A stretch of DNA of 64,000 nucleotides from Hanleya hanleyi (GCA_036873755.1 JAVTVY010018974.1:1-64000), one strand, 5' to 3'. Positions 1-15,300 are shown, counted from the stretch's first letter. A program made the numbers and translations. The notes: a model not told the origin generated them from the sequence alone.

Positions 1-210
1 AATGGAATGATACATGTAATTAAATGCTGGCGAAATGATAAAATAATGCAAACAAAATGTGGTTCAAATAGACATTATACCCCTGTAGTTTTCACACAGT
101 AATGTTTTGTCCCTTCCTGTGCTTAATTCCAGTTAATGCAGATTTTAATCTTTGTCCTTCACATTTCAACATATTCGAAGTGACTGTTTTAACATTTGTT
201 TGTTATACAG
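1..210. other. LYST intron, 3' part
   Basis: Non-coding sequence ending in a normal acceptor (tgttatacag) at 210. No other feature seen. Confidence 0.7.
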
Positions 211-380
211 CTATTCGGGGTGTATTTGCTGCGAGCCTCAACTGCACAGCTTAAAGCTTTCCTGAAGAAAGAGGGGTTTAAATTACTGTGTAACCAACTT
301 CACCAGTATTCAGCTCACCATGAATTGATTGAACTGATCGGAGCAATGGTCTTTGGGGAATCAGTCAGTATGAGTGATAG
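211..380 (+). CDS. LYST: LYST exon 1 of window
   Basis: Reads from [20 protein letters not shown] through [13 protein letters not shown], a predicted helical armadillo-like segment. Acceptor tatacag, donor gatag|gtacat; ends in phase 2. Confidence 0.85.
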
Positions 381-3300
381 GTACATGACTAGCCACGTAA
401 ATTTCACTTGAAATCTGTTGAGGATGTGATCCCTCTGCAAAATTTGACTAAAGCAGTATTGTTGGCATTGTTCGTCTGTCCTGTCTGTCTATCCATATTC
501 TATGTGATAGGCCAGAACCGTATTGAAGATGACTGATTTTGACATATTTTTTCGCATGTTAAAAATATATTTAATGCTATAAGCATGATATCTTTAGCTT
601 GTCTTCTAAATTTGTATGACAGATTCATGTGCTTATTGATCACAACTTCATTGCACATGATCGGCCTTGGCCTGTTATTTCAAGGTCAAAATATATGATA
701 AAAGTAGATTTAATGTTATGTAGCACAATACCTCTGGGAGGATTATAACTAAGCTTTCCAAATTTATACCGCATATGCAGCTTGCAAATTGTACCAGAAA
801 CTATATCAGAGGACTGACCTTGATCTGCTTTGATCTATTTATTCTACTTCATAGTATGGATATGAGCCCAATGACGGCTATGTCAGATGTTCAGAAAGGT
901 GGACTGAACGTTCTTCTGGCTCTGTTGGACAAAACAGTCACAGATACTGCTCTCTGTCACAACTCCCTCTACATCCTGTCAAAGGTAATTACCTCACTTG
1001 TTAACTAATTGAATGAGAATAATTGAACATCACAATCCAACATTTGAAAGTTCTTTACAAATTAAAAAACATGAAATTTACTGATTTTAAAACTAAGTAT
1101 TCTTTTCTGGCAAACAGTTGTTTCCAGTGGTCTTGTTGAAACAAAAAAGCAGTAGTTGAGTAATAATGGTCACAGACTTGGTGTTATCCTTGTTTAATTT
1201 GTACTATTTCTTTTGATGTTATGTTATTTTGCAGATCTTTGAGTCATCCCCCTTTGCTGCCAGTGATGTCATGGAATATGGTTTGGTCGAGACTTTGTGT
1301 AACCTGTTAGCGGCTGTTCACGCAACTTCCTCTCGGTAAGAAAAAATCTTGTGCAAATATCCGAAAGTCGTTATGTATGATCAAAGTGTAATCAAGAGAA
1401 CTGAGAGAAATTGAATGTCATTCATGGTATATTTAAGGTTATTGTAGTGATCTTGATAAATGTTTAAAACCATAACCTATTAAATATTTGTTTACATTTA
1501 AACTTCTGTAATAAATATGTAATAAATATGACTCATTTCTGTTTATCTGTATCTTGCTGTTTATAATAGTGGTGTGTTAAAATGAGTTTTGATATTTTCT
1601 AATCTGCAGCCGTACAGATGTGGTAGGTGTGGATGAAAACCAGCTGTTAATAGAAGACATCCATAACCTAACTATCATGACTGCTCTCCGAGAATTCAGG
1701 TGACTACTAGCCCTCCTAATGAACAATCACAGAACTCTTATGTTTGGCTGGATTTTCTTCCCATCTACCCTACAGGCCAATGAAAATCACAGATTTATTT
1801 TTGAAATTTGAATTGACCAATCAAGAGCTTTAAAACTGGAATATATCCCATGATGCATCGTGTTCCTATAAAACTCCCTTGGGCCACACCAATTTTTGTT
1901 TCATTGGCAGATTTTTAATTTTTTTTTCCAAGACTGAAAGCAATAATAAAATAAAAACAAAACTGGACTTTTGGAGTTTCTCCCCTTTTTTTCTGTGGGT
2001 AGATGAGTTTTCACTTGTCTGGTCCAGTTTTATTACCCCTCGGCCATTTTGGCCTCGGGGTATTGTCGCCACGTCCGTCCGTACGCACGTCCGACTGTCT
2101 GTGGTGCTAAGTCAGACACCTATCGAATGTGGCTCCCCTTGACCCATATTTTACAGAGTTATGCCTCTTTACAGATATATTAATTTCTATTTCTGTCCTA
2201 TATGCCTGAATGTAACCAACTATATCTGCAGAACTGTGTTCAGAAAAGCTGCTATATTTTGGAAACTTATTTATATTGTTGTATTCAACAAGCCAACAAA
2301 GGATTACTCGCCCCGGCTTATGGAGTTATGCCCCTTTCGGATGTAATTATTTCCGATTTTGTTATCTGTAGCTGAATGTACAAGTTATATCTGCAGATCC
2401 GTGTTTGGTACAGCTTATTCGTCTAGGTTCTTATTTTACAGAGTGCTAAGTCAGACGCCTATTGAAAGTGGCTCCTCTCGGCCCATATTTTACAGAGTTA
2501 TACCCCTTTACAGATATATTAATTTCTATTTCTGTCCTATATGCCTGAATGTAACCAACTATATCTGCAGAACTGTGTTCGGTATAGCTACTCTCTTTTG
2601 GAAACTTATTTATATTGTTGTACTCGATCTACAAGCCAACAAAGGATTACTCGCCTCGGCTTATGGAGTTATGCCCATTTCGGATGTAATAATCTCCGAT
2701 TTTGTTATCTGTAGTTGAATGCACATCCGTGTTCGGTACAGCTTATTCGTCTCGGCTCTTATGTTACAGAGTTATGACCCTTTTTACCACTCTGCCAATT
2801 TGTCTTCGAGGTATTGTCGTCATCTACATCTGTCCGTTCATCCATTATTGATTTTAGGTAAAACCGCTTGAGATAGGGTACAGCCGCCAAATTTCGGCCA
2901 CTAAATTACTTGTAGTCATGATGCCCATCTAAAATGACACACCGCAACCCATATTTTGTGTGGTCAGTTCTATACTCCATATACTGATCTGCTGATACAT
3001 CCATACACTGCAAATTGTAAATTACTTTTACCTTGATCATCCCACACAGAACTATCTCTTGCCCAATTCACACTACACATGGGTCTCAATCACTTGGGGA
3101 AAGCTGAGGGGTTTTTGATTAGATCAATCTCATGTTTTTATTATCACCTCCAATGTTGAAAAAAAAATTATCTGCTCGTGACACAAGACATAAAATTGGT
3201 TTGGCCGTATATCATAATGTACTTTCAGCAATCATTGTACATGAACCCACAAGCATGATAAGTGGCATTTATCATATTTATGGGGTAAACATTCCTATCT

Positions 3301-6300
3301 TAGCAGCAGGTGGACCACAGACAAATATTCTCAAATTGATACAGATACATCAGTTAATGTATAAGTAATTGCAAGCATTTAACTTTCAATTTTCAATATT
3401 CACTGTCATTTAAATGTATATTTCCTGGGATTTATAAATGGCATTAACCTGTGTTTGGTAAGCTAAATGTGATTTGAGAATTTTAAGTATCCAGTCTGTA
3501 GTGAGATATTAGCAAAAAAACATCCATCACATACCCGTATTGATGACTGCTTATGCCCCATTTGGATGTAATAATCTCAGATTTAAGTATCTGTGTTGTC
3601 CGGTTTCAGTACAAATCAGGGAGCATTGGATAAACAGTTTGAGGACCTTAACTTACTGTTGAAAGGAAATGTTGCAATTTTTTTTGTTTTATTGGCTTGA
3701 ATTTACCACAAAGACAAGATTCTTATTAAGACTCATTAAATACAGCATTTACATTAATAATTTATAAAATGATAATGAAAAGATTCATGCTAAGAGGCAC
3801 ATTGGAAGGTTTTTCAGGAAACTTAATGCCTGAATAGGAAAATGTGAAATGCAATTTGTTTGAATTTGTTTTGGCTTGAATTTACCACAAATGACTCAAG
3901 GATTCTTATTATCTTATCATTAAATACAGCATTTACATTAATAATTTATAAAATGATAGTTGTGGAAAAGATTACAATTGTTGTAAGAGGCTCATTGCGT
4001 GGTTTGTTGCAGTGATACCCATTAAACTCTTTGAGTCTGCTTTTCTCAAAACTGCCACCCCTCACCACATTGGCCAGGATAATTGAGGAGAATATAAACT
4101 TAATGCCTGAATAGGAAATGTTGCAATTTTTTTTGTTTTGGCTTGAATTTACCACAAAACTCAAGATTCTTATTATCTTATCATTAAATACAGCATTTAC
4201 ATTAATAATTTATAAAATGATAATGAAAAGATTACAATTAAGAGGCTCATTGCGTGGTTTTTAGTGATACCCATTTCTTTGAGTCTGCTTTTCTCAAAAC
4301 TGCCACCCCTCACCACATTGGCATAATTGAGGAGAAATAATCCAAACTTTTCTATATATGGTGAAACATGTGCCTACCCTGTTAGCCTTTGTTAGCCTGA
4401 GATATTAGCTTGTATAAACCCATGGGGTGTGTCTCTTGGTAAATGTTTCCTGATCTGGGAACCCAACTATCACATGAGCAAATGTTCCCTGATCAGGAAA
4501 TAACCGAATGTTCCCTGATCAGGAAATAACAGAATGTTCCCTGATCAGGAAATAGCAGAATGTTCCCTAATCAGGGAATAGCAAAATGTTCCCTGAAACA
4601 GTATATTTCTGCTGAAGATGAATTATGGGAAAATTCCGAAACAGGGAATCTTGATGAAATATTCCCAAACTGGGAACTTACATGTAGTTCCAAATATAGT
4701 TAGAAAACAATTTTTTATCAAAATAATTTGCCTGACGAATTGAGTTAGTTTATTTGGAATGACAGTGCAAGCCATTGCAAGTACCGTACATGTACATGAA
4801 TGTACGCTTAATCTGCGCTTTTCTGATTAATACTCCATTTCCAAGTTTAACCTGTTACGGTGTGATGTGTGAGTGCAATTTTTATGGAGCCTTTATGGTG
4901 GATATAGTGAACATTTGTTGATTTTACTTAATATATCTGTGAGAGAGATTAAACATTCCATGGTACCGCTAGATAGTTTATGACAGTTTATGTGGCCTGC
5001 TTCATTCTCGAGACCTAAGAAGCTGACAGATTATGGTCATTGTGTATTGAAGAAATTAAAGAATTAAAACCAAGTGTAGTATGCAACTGGTTTCGGAAAA
5101 TTGAAACAACTGTTCTCATTTTCCACCGAAAAAAAACCCAAAACACATTGTGGTTAAGAATAACCAGGATAATTATCCCTCTTTCGAGAAATACTGAATT
5201 TATTGGCATTGCGGCTTTTATATGTATTATAATCCTTGTTGATATTCAGACATACGAAGAGTGACAGCATTCAGTTACATGTATCATGTGCTTTATCCAC
5301 TTTCAAATTTGGCGCCCTGCCAAGTATGTGATACAAAAAATTGTGCAATGGCAATAGACTAAAAATTTTCTGCAATACCATGCTAAAAACAAGTTCATAT
5401 ATCATTTTGACTTTTCTATTTATGATGAACAATGTGAACAGATACAAGTCATTCATCTGGCAGTATGGTACAACTCCTAGTAACCTATCGCCTATTCTGG
5501 GAAATCGTTCCCAGATCAGGAAACACAAGATGTTTCCTGAACAGGAAACCATGTGAAGTTTCCTAAATAGGAAACACTTTAAAGTTTCCTTTAAAGTTTC
5601 CTAAACAGGGAACCAGATACTAATATTTCCTGAATAGATACATGTAACATTGTAATTTGCATGATCCATTTCCACATTCGGAAAAACATTTTACATATTT
5701 TTCAAATGCATGTATCCTTTTTCGCAAGAAATAATATCGGTTATTCTCGAGACAATTTCACTGATATAAGAAATCATATCCATGGGTCGTCCACGGTCCA
5801 GTACAAGTGTTCGTCCAGTACATGTGTGTATGACAGGGGTAGAAATACGGTAAGTTCCCTAAGTATTCGCGACCCTAATTGAATTTGGAAACGGGCATTT
5901 TTCGCCAAGTCACGTGACACTGTTCCCTAAGTAATCAAAAACGGCCCATTCGCGGAAAACCGCGGTCCTAACTATTCGAAAATCCCCTATTTATCGTGGT
6001 CGTGAGATTGATAATATTATGTAGTTGTGCGATGGAAAAACTTCCAGATCAACGAGTTTCCTTAGAATTAATATTTGATAAACCTTGCAAACTTTTTGAG
6101 CATTTTGAACATAACCAATTGTAACAACTAAGTTGATTTTTATTATGTCTCAAACGAAATGTATCCAATGTTTAAACCGCAATTTCTCATGGTCATTAAA
6201 TTGGGAATATTGCCGGTTTACGGGGACGTGCGATATTAAACATTGCCGATTGAAGAGAGCATACATTCGATATTATACTGAAAATATCGAAATGAAGAAC

Positions 6301-9300
6301 TGGAAGTTACGTTTCATTCGGTCTTAAAAAAATATAATGCTGAAGTTTGACCGGACATTTGAACCACGGATTTTCTTCGTCGCGGGGTAGAGATTTACGA
6401 TCAACCCCAACCCCAAGTTGCATTAATTTTGGCGACTGTATGCCATGTGCGCCTCACCCTAAAACCAGAAACGCACCTGTTTGGGTCCGACTTCGGATTT
6501 TTTTTCCTGAAGACACGAATGTTGAGATTCTCAGCTATGATACTGAAAACATATTTTGTACTGTTCAGACAAAAATAATTTAGAAACTTATCATTTCCAA
6601 CGAACGTGGCGATTCAGAATATTTTACAGCCGTGGAATTCGCGGTGATGCATATATCGAAAGAAGTTTGCGCTCTTGTATTCAACTTTTCAGGAGCAAGC
6701 AATAGTACAGACTTATTCTCTTCAATCGCCCCTGGATAAAATAGAAACGATGATATTATTCAGAGAATTATCATGAAAGGAAAGCTGTGACGTGCAGGAT
6801 TAACCGTGACATATGGCTGCATCGAAATCTTCATAGCCGTAAAAAGAGTGGAACGGCGTCATTGTGCACGGTGTCATTGTTTCGTGGTTCGCATGGATCC
6901 TTAAATGTTTGTATAATTTTTATATTGAAAATTAAAGGCCTTGAAAGTCCTTGAAAATTAGAATTTTTGAGTGAGTTTTTTTACACTATTAGTAAAGATA
7001 TTACAGAACTTCTGACTTGATTATTGACACAAAAGTTGAATGTCGGAAGAGACGTTTACGTAAGATAGCCGAGATCATAGGCGGTAATTTGATAGCAACT
7101 GAAGCGGAGGTCGGAATAGTGGGTTGAGATTAAAAGTCAAAAAAAAAAAAAAAAGATGGAACAAACTAATAGGTTTTCTGTCTACTTATTCTCTTAATTA
7201 TACTGTCTGAAATGTGAATTAATTTTGCTGAACCCATGAGGTAATAAATACTAATATTAGATAAAAACACGGTTTTACATTTGGCTGTTTCGTCATCATC
7301 ATCTATCGATCTGTCTTTCGTCAGAAATATTCCAGAATACATTTACATCTGAAACAGATTGAACCAATTTTATTGTTTTATGTTTCATAAGAGTCGTGAT
7401 CTCACTGTTACGAAGGCATAATACATTGAGGTTGTGTTGGCTGAATATATTCTGAAGCGGGAACCGTGTACAAGCGAAAGTTTGGCCCACGTGCCATACT
7501 ATCCAAGTATTGATCACGTGATGTTATTGCAACTCCGTATGGCGGGAAAATGTACAACCAACACGTGGCATGTTGAAACTTTCATTCTTCCATGTCTACA
7601 GACCCACCGAATTCTATGAAAGTATTTTCATACATTTGTTAATAAAAGATCAAAGGGATACAGTGAATTGTTAGAATGGGCAAGCAATTCATGTCTTTCG
7701 TTTAGCCGCTATTCATGGCGGGATGAGCTCGTTCCAGCTGGGAAGATTGTATATCGTCTCAGACGAGTTGGCCCTGATATGGGTCTTCAGATAGTGTCGG
7801 GCGCTTGCTTAATTTGCTGTTCGTTTCATTGACATAAACAGTTTGAAAAGCCCTTCCACAATATTTCCCTATGAAGAGCAATCAAGAAATTATTAGGTTT
7901 GATTCTCAATCTGAAAATGACGTAATCTGTGTTTCTTCATTAGATCATATATTTTCACGTAAACATCATTGGCGTCTCTGGGATAGTTGTGCCTAGTCTT
8001 CTCGGCCGTAAAAAAAAATTCTGTAAGAGTTCAAGCATGTTCTGAAGAGAAAATAAAGAAAATATCAGAATGTCTAAGTGACAGAATATGCCCTTACGGG
8101 ACATACGCGAATTTGTGATTTTAAATTGGCCGGGTGTCCGATGAAACTAATCTCTTCATTGTCAGCCGATCATTGCAGTCAATTATTCGAACCTAATTTA
8201 ATGGTTAAAGAGCAGAAAGAATGCTTAATTTATCCTTTGATCAATTGCGAATTATTGCCTGACAAATCTAAACGCACAACAAACATTTCTCGGGATTTGC
8301 TTCGGGGTTTCCCCTCGACCACACGTGTTCGTACCCCTGAACTTCGCCGAAGTATATTAGGCTTCATTCTTCATTGTTGAACGGTATGGGCATTTAATAT
8401 GGGGGACTCTAGTTTACGAAAACGTCCGTTTTTCTGAACTGACCTGCACAAACTATTCGGAAGTGGTCAGTTTTTCATGACTGCGATATTCACTTCCGGT
8501 CACGAATACTTAGGGAACTTACTGTAATAATTATTTTTAGCTTTCCATTCGGGCAAGTTATATTTTAAAAACTTGCTTGCCCTTGGCAGTTTCAACTTGT
8601 CTCTTCTAACATAGTGTGTGTTGGCTGACGGATAGCTAGGTTGCCCATGGAGAGGTGAAGGGTCAAGAAAAACTTGCCCATGCTGATTTCAGGTTGTCGC
8701 GGGCACTGCGAGCAGGCGATCTGGTATTATTTCACCCCCTGCATGTGTGCCAATAATTACAGAATAGTTGAACATTTGAATTAAATTATTAGGAACTAAA
8801 TAAATTACACATTTACACATTCTAAATTTATTTTTGCTACAAACAAAATCTGTTGACTGAATAACTGTTTATGGCAACATTTATTTTATAAATATGAACA
8901 GCACTGCATATTCCATGTACTTCTGTCAAGATTGTTCAAATAAGAAGTATATTTCATAGGTAAATATCTTTCTGGATTTATAGTGTTGAAGGTCAGAATG
9001 AACCCTAATAACCACAGAGTTAATGTGATCCAGATCTATCAACCCAGATTCAGTCTATGAAGAATCTGTTATGGTACATTTATGTTAGTGGCAAACTTGG
9101 GTATTTAATTATGGTAAACATCTGTTATCTTTCCCTGTGATACTCCCACTCTGAGTGAAGTTTGTTTGTTTAAAAGTCCTTATACTCAGAGTCAATTGCC
9201 AACACTGGCCATCACAGCCTTCAAGTTCAACTTGGTCAGCCTACGGAGCTTATCATATACATGTATAAAGCCAGTGTCACCATACAGGCCAAACTGTACT

Positions 9301-12300
9301 GCCATCCTACATGTAAGTGGCTAAAGGACTGAGTCAATGGCCAGCTCAGGCCCCTTATAAAATCTCTGGGGAAGCTAGCCGGTCCTCAGATTTGAAAACC
9401 AGATAGAAAACTTCACAAATTTTAAAACTGGAGAATAGTGAGTGAGTGAATAGGATTAACCTCACTTTCAACATTATTTCAGTCATATCGTGACGATGTA
9501 GAATAGGAATGTATGGGGAGGAATCTGCAACATTACGGCACACAACATTTTTGCACAAAGTGAAGAGAATGACATTTTGGCAGGCGACATTTCGGCAAGA
9601 TTTTAGTTACTGCTGTTAACCTACATGTCAACAGACCTGTTATAATTGGGCAATCCAGGTCTGAGGTACATGTACCTATTAAAGGTACTTAAGTGAAAGT
9701 GAAAATACAAAAATAGAAAGATTATCATACAAATATTGACATAGGCGATTAATTTCTAACCATACACTTAACAATCAATTTTGAACAATTTCCCCAATTT
9801 ATCTTTATGTACCAATTAACAAAGATAAATTTAGGAAATTTAAAATTCATTGGCAACTGTGTGGTTAAAAATTAATTGTCTACATGTATGTCAATATTTG
9901 ATTGGTAACCTTTCTATTTCTCTACTTGTAGGAGCTTAAATATTCCATATTTTGTATAATTTACCCTGATCAAAAGTGACACAGCCAGGTATTGGCAAGG
10001 TTTTCACTCTATTATCCCATTTCATGCTGACACTCTCAGTATTTATCGTTTACACACATACAGGAGCACTGCAGATACAATGACATTATATGCTTTTCAA
10101 CATTTTACCAAAATACACTGTAAGAGCAACAATACTCGATTCACTAAGCCCTTAATCATTCCATAATAATGTCACAAGTTCTGACATGCTTGTGGCACTG
10201 TGCACTACATCATTAACAGTGCCATTTTTTTAATTGAAGTTGTAAAACAAGAATCCTATAACTTAGAAGATTATCTTGAATATGATGTGAACTTGCAAAA
10301 GTATCACAGTTACAATTAAGGTGAACTGCAAACCTTTCCAATTCTCTGTTAAAATGTCAGAATTCAAGGCCTTTGTAGTAATAGTTGTTTATGTGTGGTA
10401 ATAGTTTTGTGAATTGTTTTCTTCTTCCGAGTATACGATAATTTAAAACTTATACCAACAGAAAACGAGCCACAACTTTCGAAAACATCATCGATTGTTT
10501 GAAACATATAATGACGTTTTGTGGTCCGTCATTCATAACTCAGCTGTCGTCCATTAAAGAATATCCGCATCCATAATCCAAAGACCTATTCCATATTCCA
10601 CATAACAGTATTAGCACCAAATTCAAAAAAACATAGCATACATAAAGAAAGGCTAGTTTCCTGCAAGAGAGAAGCTGTCGACAGTTTTCAATGATGCCGT
10701 CAAGACATCATAATGTTCCAAAAATATCAAATCTGTATCACCTATCAGTATTCTTAATCCATAATCATTGTAAATACTAAAGTCTTCATCTAGAGGGTAA
10801 TCTGGGACTTCAGCCAACATGCAGAATGTACATTGACATTGTTTTAACATATTTCACAATTTGTCCTGGAGAAATATAGAGAATCTGCATGGTATCACTT
10901 CCCAAGGAATAGTGTGACAGTGTATTGGCCTGGTTCTGCTTAGCTTTATTACCCTCCCTGTTAGTAAAGCTGAGCCTGTAGACACAGACAAGATTCTTCT
11001 TATCTGGACAATTTATTACCCAGCTGACCCTAATATGTGGAAATGGACAAGAAAGACTCTTGAATGGAGTGGTGAAATTTGGCTTGGAGAACTAAACACA
11101 GCTACCCCTGGCTGTTATCTGTGCATGCTGGCTGCACATAAGTGTTGGCTTCATTTCTGATAAACTATCTAACTTCAGCTGTTATATTTATGGGACAACC
11201 ACATGTTGAACTGAGTGTGATCCTGGTAGAAATCCATGACATTTTGGCACACCCCATTTTGGTACGGGACCTTTCGACACCTGACATTTCAGCACCTGAT
11301 ATTTTGGCATAATATAAAAGGTGCAACATTTTGGCATGCAACAATTTTTATATTCGTTACTTTTTTCTTAGATTTTAATAGTCTTTTTCTTAGGGACAAA
11401 GTCAAGGCTACAAACATTTTCATGTGACATTTTTGCAAGCTTTTAAAAAATATGTTCATTCTATGTTCTCATTGTCTTTTTTTCTTAGGCATAAAGTGAA
11501 GTGTATGACATATCTGCAACTGTTTTTCACATCTGCGATTAATTTAAAAATACATTTTTTAAGGTGAAAATCATAAGTATTGAATTACATTGTGTAGGAG
11601 AGACAGGGCTGGTTGGAGCGTGATTTTTTTTATAAAAATAAAAGACAAGGTGGAAAGTTTTAAGTGAACTTATAATTGTTATATGTGAATATGATATAGT
11701 ACATGTACATCGATAGGGCTATCTACCACCCACCAGTATTAAGTCCAAAGTATTAAGTAAACAGAATGGTTCTCTGTGCCAGATTGTATATTGTAAGCAT
11801 GATGAACAGCTAAAGCCAACAATGTTTTGTTTCAAAAAAACAAATATGCTAATTGTCCCCCCCACCCCCCCCCCCCATGCCCGAAGGGCTGAAGGGGACT
11901 ATAGTATTGGGGTCCGTCCATCCGGATTCGTTTCCGGACAATTACTCCTGGAAAACTGAAAGGATTCTTTTCAAATTTGGTATGTGGGTACCTCGCCTCA
12001 AGATCTTACTTGGGATTGTTTTTCACACCGATTCGCCTGTAGCTGGCGCACGTGAGAGCCAAGCTAAATTTCGTTTCTAGTCATTAATTTTTTAAAAACT
12101 GTTCAAATGGATTTTTTTCAAATTTCGTACATGGGTACCTCTCCCCAAGATCTCGTCTGAGATTGTTTTTCATGCCGATTCGTCTATAGGTGGCACCACC
12201 TGGGAGCCAAGTTAAAATTTCATTTCCGAAAATAACTTCTGGAAAACTGAACGGATTATTCTCAAATTTGGTATGTGGGTACCTCTCCTTAAGATCTCAC

Positions 12301-15300
12301 TAGTGATTGTATTTCACGCCGATCCGCTTATAGGTGGTACCACTTAAGTGCAAAATTGAAATTCTGTTTCCGTTGAATAACTTTTGAAAACCTGAATGCA
12401 TTCTTTCCCAATTTGTGACATGTATGTGGGTACCTTGCCTCAAGATCGGGCTTGAGATTGTTTCTCTTGCCCATCCACTGATAGCTGACACAACTTGTGG
12501 GCCAAGTTAAAATTTAATTTCCCGGAAAATAACTTCTGAGAACCTGATTGGATTATGGCAAATTCGATAATTGTTAGTACCTTGTTACTGGATCTCACGT
12601 GCGATTGCTATCCATGATGAGTACTAAACGTTACGGTTCTAAGCCAAATCAATTGCATCAACGTCGGGGGACGTAACCTCTCGGGTTTTCATTTTAATTT
12701 GCATAACCCCAATCTAAAAAAGCTCATTGCTTGACCAATCGATGTCACCTCTGGGATTCGGAGAGAAATACTATGCCTCTTAGCCAGTGAGCCAGTCAGG
12801 CTCTGCCATTTCAGAGTCTCCTCGTCATTCCGGAATGGTTTTGCTAATCTTTCTTGCAAATATAGCCATTTACATGTATATATGAATTGCTGTTGTTGTT
12901 GGAACATGGTCCAACCAGTTGCTATAGCAATTGGAATTGGTTGGATCATATTCCAACTTGCCCCAGCTTCCGAGTTCCAACCAGCCCCAAAAGCAGCTTC
13001 AGTATTGGTCAAGGTCAAATTTTGAAAACAAGAGCTGATCAGTCTAAACAAAAGCACCTGTTTAAAAAGGGGTACCGATAGTATCCTCAGACGACAGTTT
13101 CCCCACCAACATTTTTCCCAACGACATTATCCCCACAAATAGACATTTTCTTCAGGCGACATTTTTTGCTATTTTTTATTTTAAACTAGTGCTGCAATAT
13201 CTTGTTAACTCTAAAATATTGCATCTTGATAGTGGTATGATAATGGTGATTGAATAAAACATAAAGCTACCTACAGGCGTGGCGGAGCCGGGGGGAGCCA
13301 GCGGGGGCCCGCCCCCCATATAAAAAGGGGGGGTAAGGACCACTTTGGCTCCCCCAATAATTGTAACTGACGTGCCTTGAAATGCACCCCCCCGATCACA
13401 GCTTCAGAAGCCTGGGTATTGACTTTTTACGAGGGTGGGTGGGTATAGTTGACAAATTATCATCAGCGAATTATTTTCGAAGCAACGTGGGGGGAAATTT
13501 CATTGAAGAACGCCGATTGGATTTTTTTTTAGCTCTTATGAGTTGGTTTGATTGCGAGATATGCTATCCCTTTCAAAGTTCTCAGAAGCGCCAAAGTGCG
13601 TTAAATCAAGTCTAAAATTAAAAAAAAATTCGGAACCTGCTACCTGAGGCAGGGAGCCACTCCCTCCCTGTCCCACCCCCGTCTGGCCGCCCCAATATTC
13701 AAGTCACTGCGCCGCGCCTGACCTAATATTTATTTTATTTGGGTGTTTTGTCCTCTGGGTGTTTTATCCACTGGGTGCTTTGTCCGTGAGTGTTTTGTCT
13801 AAGGATCTTTTGTCCTCCGGTGTTTTGCCCTCGGGTGTTTTGCCCCCGGGTGTTTTGTCCAACATCTGCATATTTTGTAGATCAATTTATCCTGATATCT
13901 CGGCTAATAAACCATATATAGAAGCAGATTTTTAAGTGACCCTACTTGTATCTACATGTATATGTAATTTACTAGTATTCTGGTTACATGTGGTTTGATC
14001 ATGGCACTCTTATAACAGACTTATGGCAGTATCTTCAATGCTCTGATGAGATGATCATGCCTCCCTTATAACTGAATCAGAGACCATCTAAAACACCAAT
14101 GCAAACACAATACCAAGGTCTCTTGACACTATGGTAGAATATCAAAGAACAACCTTCATTTATATACTGGCAGTTCAGCATAGCCTTAGCATTAGAGAGG
14201 CTGACATCTGTGGTTTGGCTTGTCCTGTTTAAAAGCTTTTGGATTTGACCTGCTGGCAAAGGGCAGTCTGCTGGATCAACTTTTATTATCTCAACCACAT
14301 GTTGGTCAGCTTGTTAGTGACTATTTATGGACATCAAGTGGCTATCATCAACTCAAACAAAATTAGATGTCCTGTGGTGTTTATCACCTTTGAAGATGCT
14401 AACTGAGAAGTGGTTTTCTAACCAGCAAATAAACTCTCCTGATTGTTATTTGCAAATACAGAATAGGTGAATGTGCCTAAGTTAGAAATTGAAGGTGGTA
14501 GATACCGAAAGTTAGATGGAGGTGAAAGACTTTGTAAACAGTGTCCAAGAAAGGTCATTGAGTATGAACATGATTTTATTCTGGCCTGTCCTAAATATAT
14601 TACACTTAGAAAAAATGTTTTTGAATCAATTTCTAATCTGTGTACAAACTTGCATTCTCTAAGTAGCACAGTGAAGTAAATTTATTCTGGGAAACTGCTC
14701 CACAGACACGCTTATTACAAATGCCAGATTGATGTTGCTTGCTTGCTAAAAGTTGAGTGATCAGTAAGTTAATTCATGCAGTGTGAAATATCCTATCAGG
14801 ATCATGTCAAGCTAATCGTATATACATACGTGCCATAATGATGTGGTTATATTGAATTATGTCAGCTTTGCGTCACGACTCATGTGAATTTTGCTTTATT
14901 TTTCCTTTTGTTAATCTGTCATTTTTGGCACCTTGTTGTTCTTAAATTGAATGCCTATATACTACCGGTACCAGTACTGACTGTGCTGATGTGTCAATAC
15001 AAAAAGTAGAAAATAAAAAGGTATGTAAGTACACACAGTGGATTGTAACCAAGCTTTCCCATTAATGGAGAGAGAACCTGGCTAAGTCATATTTTATAAA
15101 TCAAATTCTTGGGATTTATATTATGAATTCCCTGACCAGGAAATCTGGGTCTGTTTCCTGAACAGGGAACTCACAGCCTGTTTCCTAATCAGGGAACTAG
15201 GAGACTGTTTCCAAATCAGGGAACCCAACAATTGTTTCCTGAACAGGGAATCTTTTCAAGTTCCCTAATCAGGGAACAAACTAGTAGGTTTCCTGATTTG

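Noticed and set aside
4440..4690. CRISPR-like array (repeats with different spacers)
   Set aside because: Repeats are 16-bp palindromes with 8-10 bp linkers in an animal intron with no cas genes.
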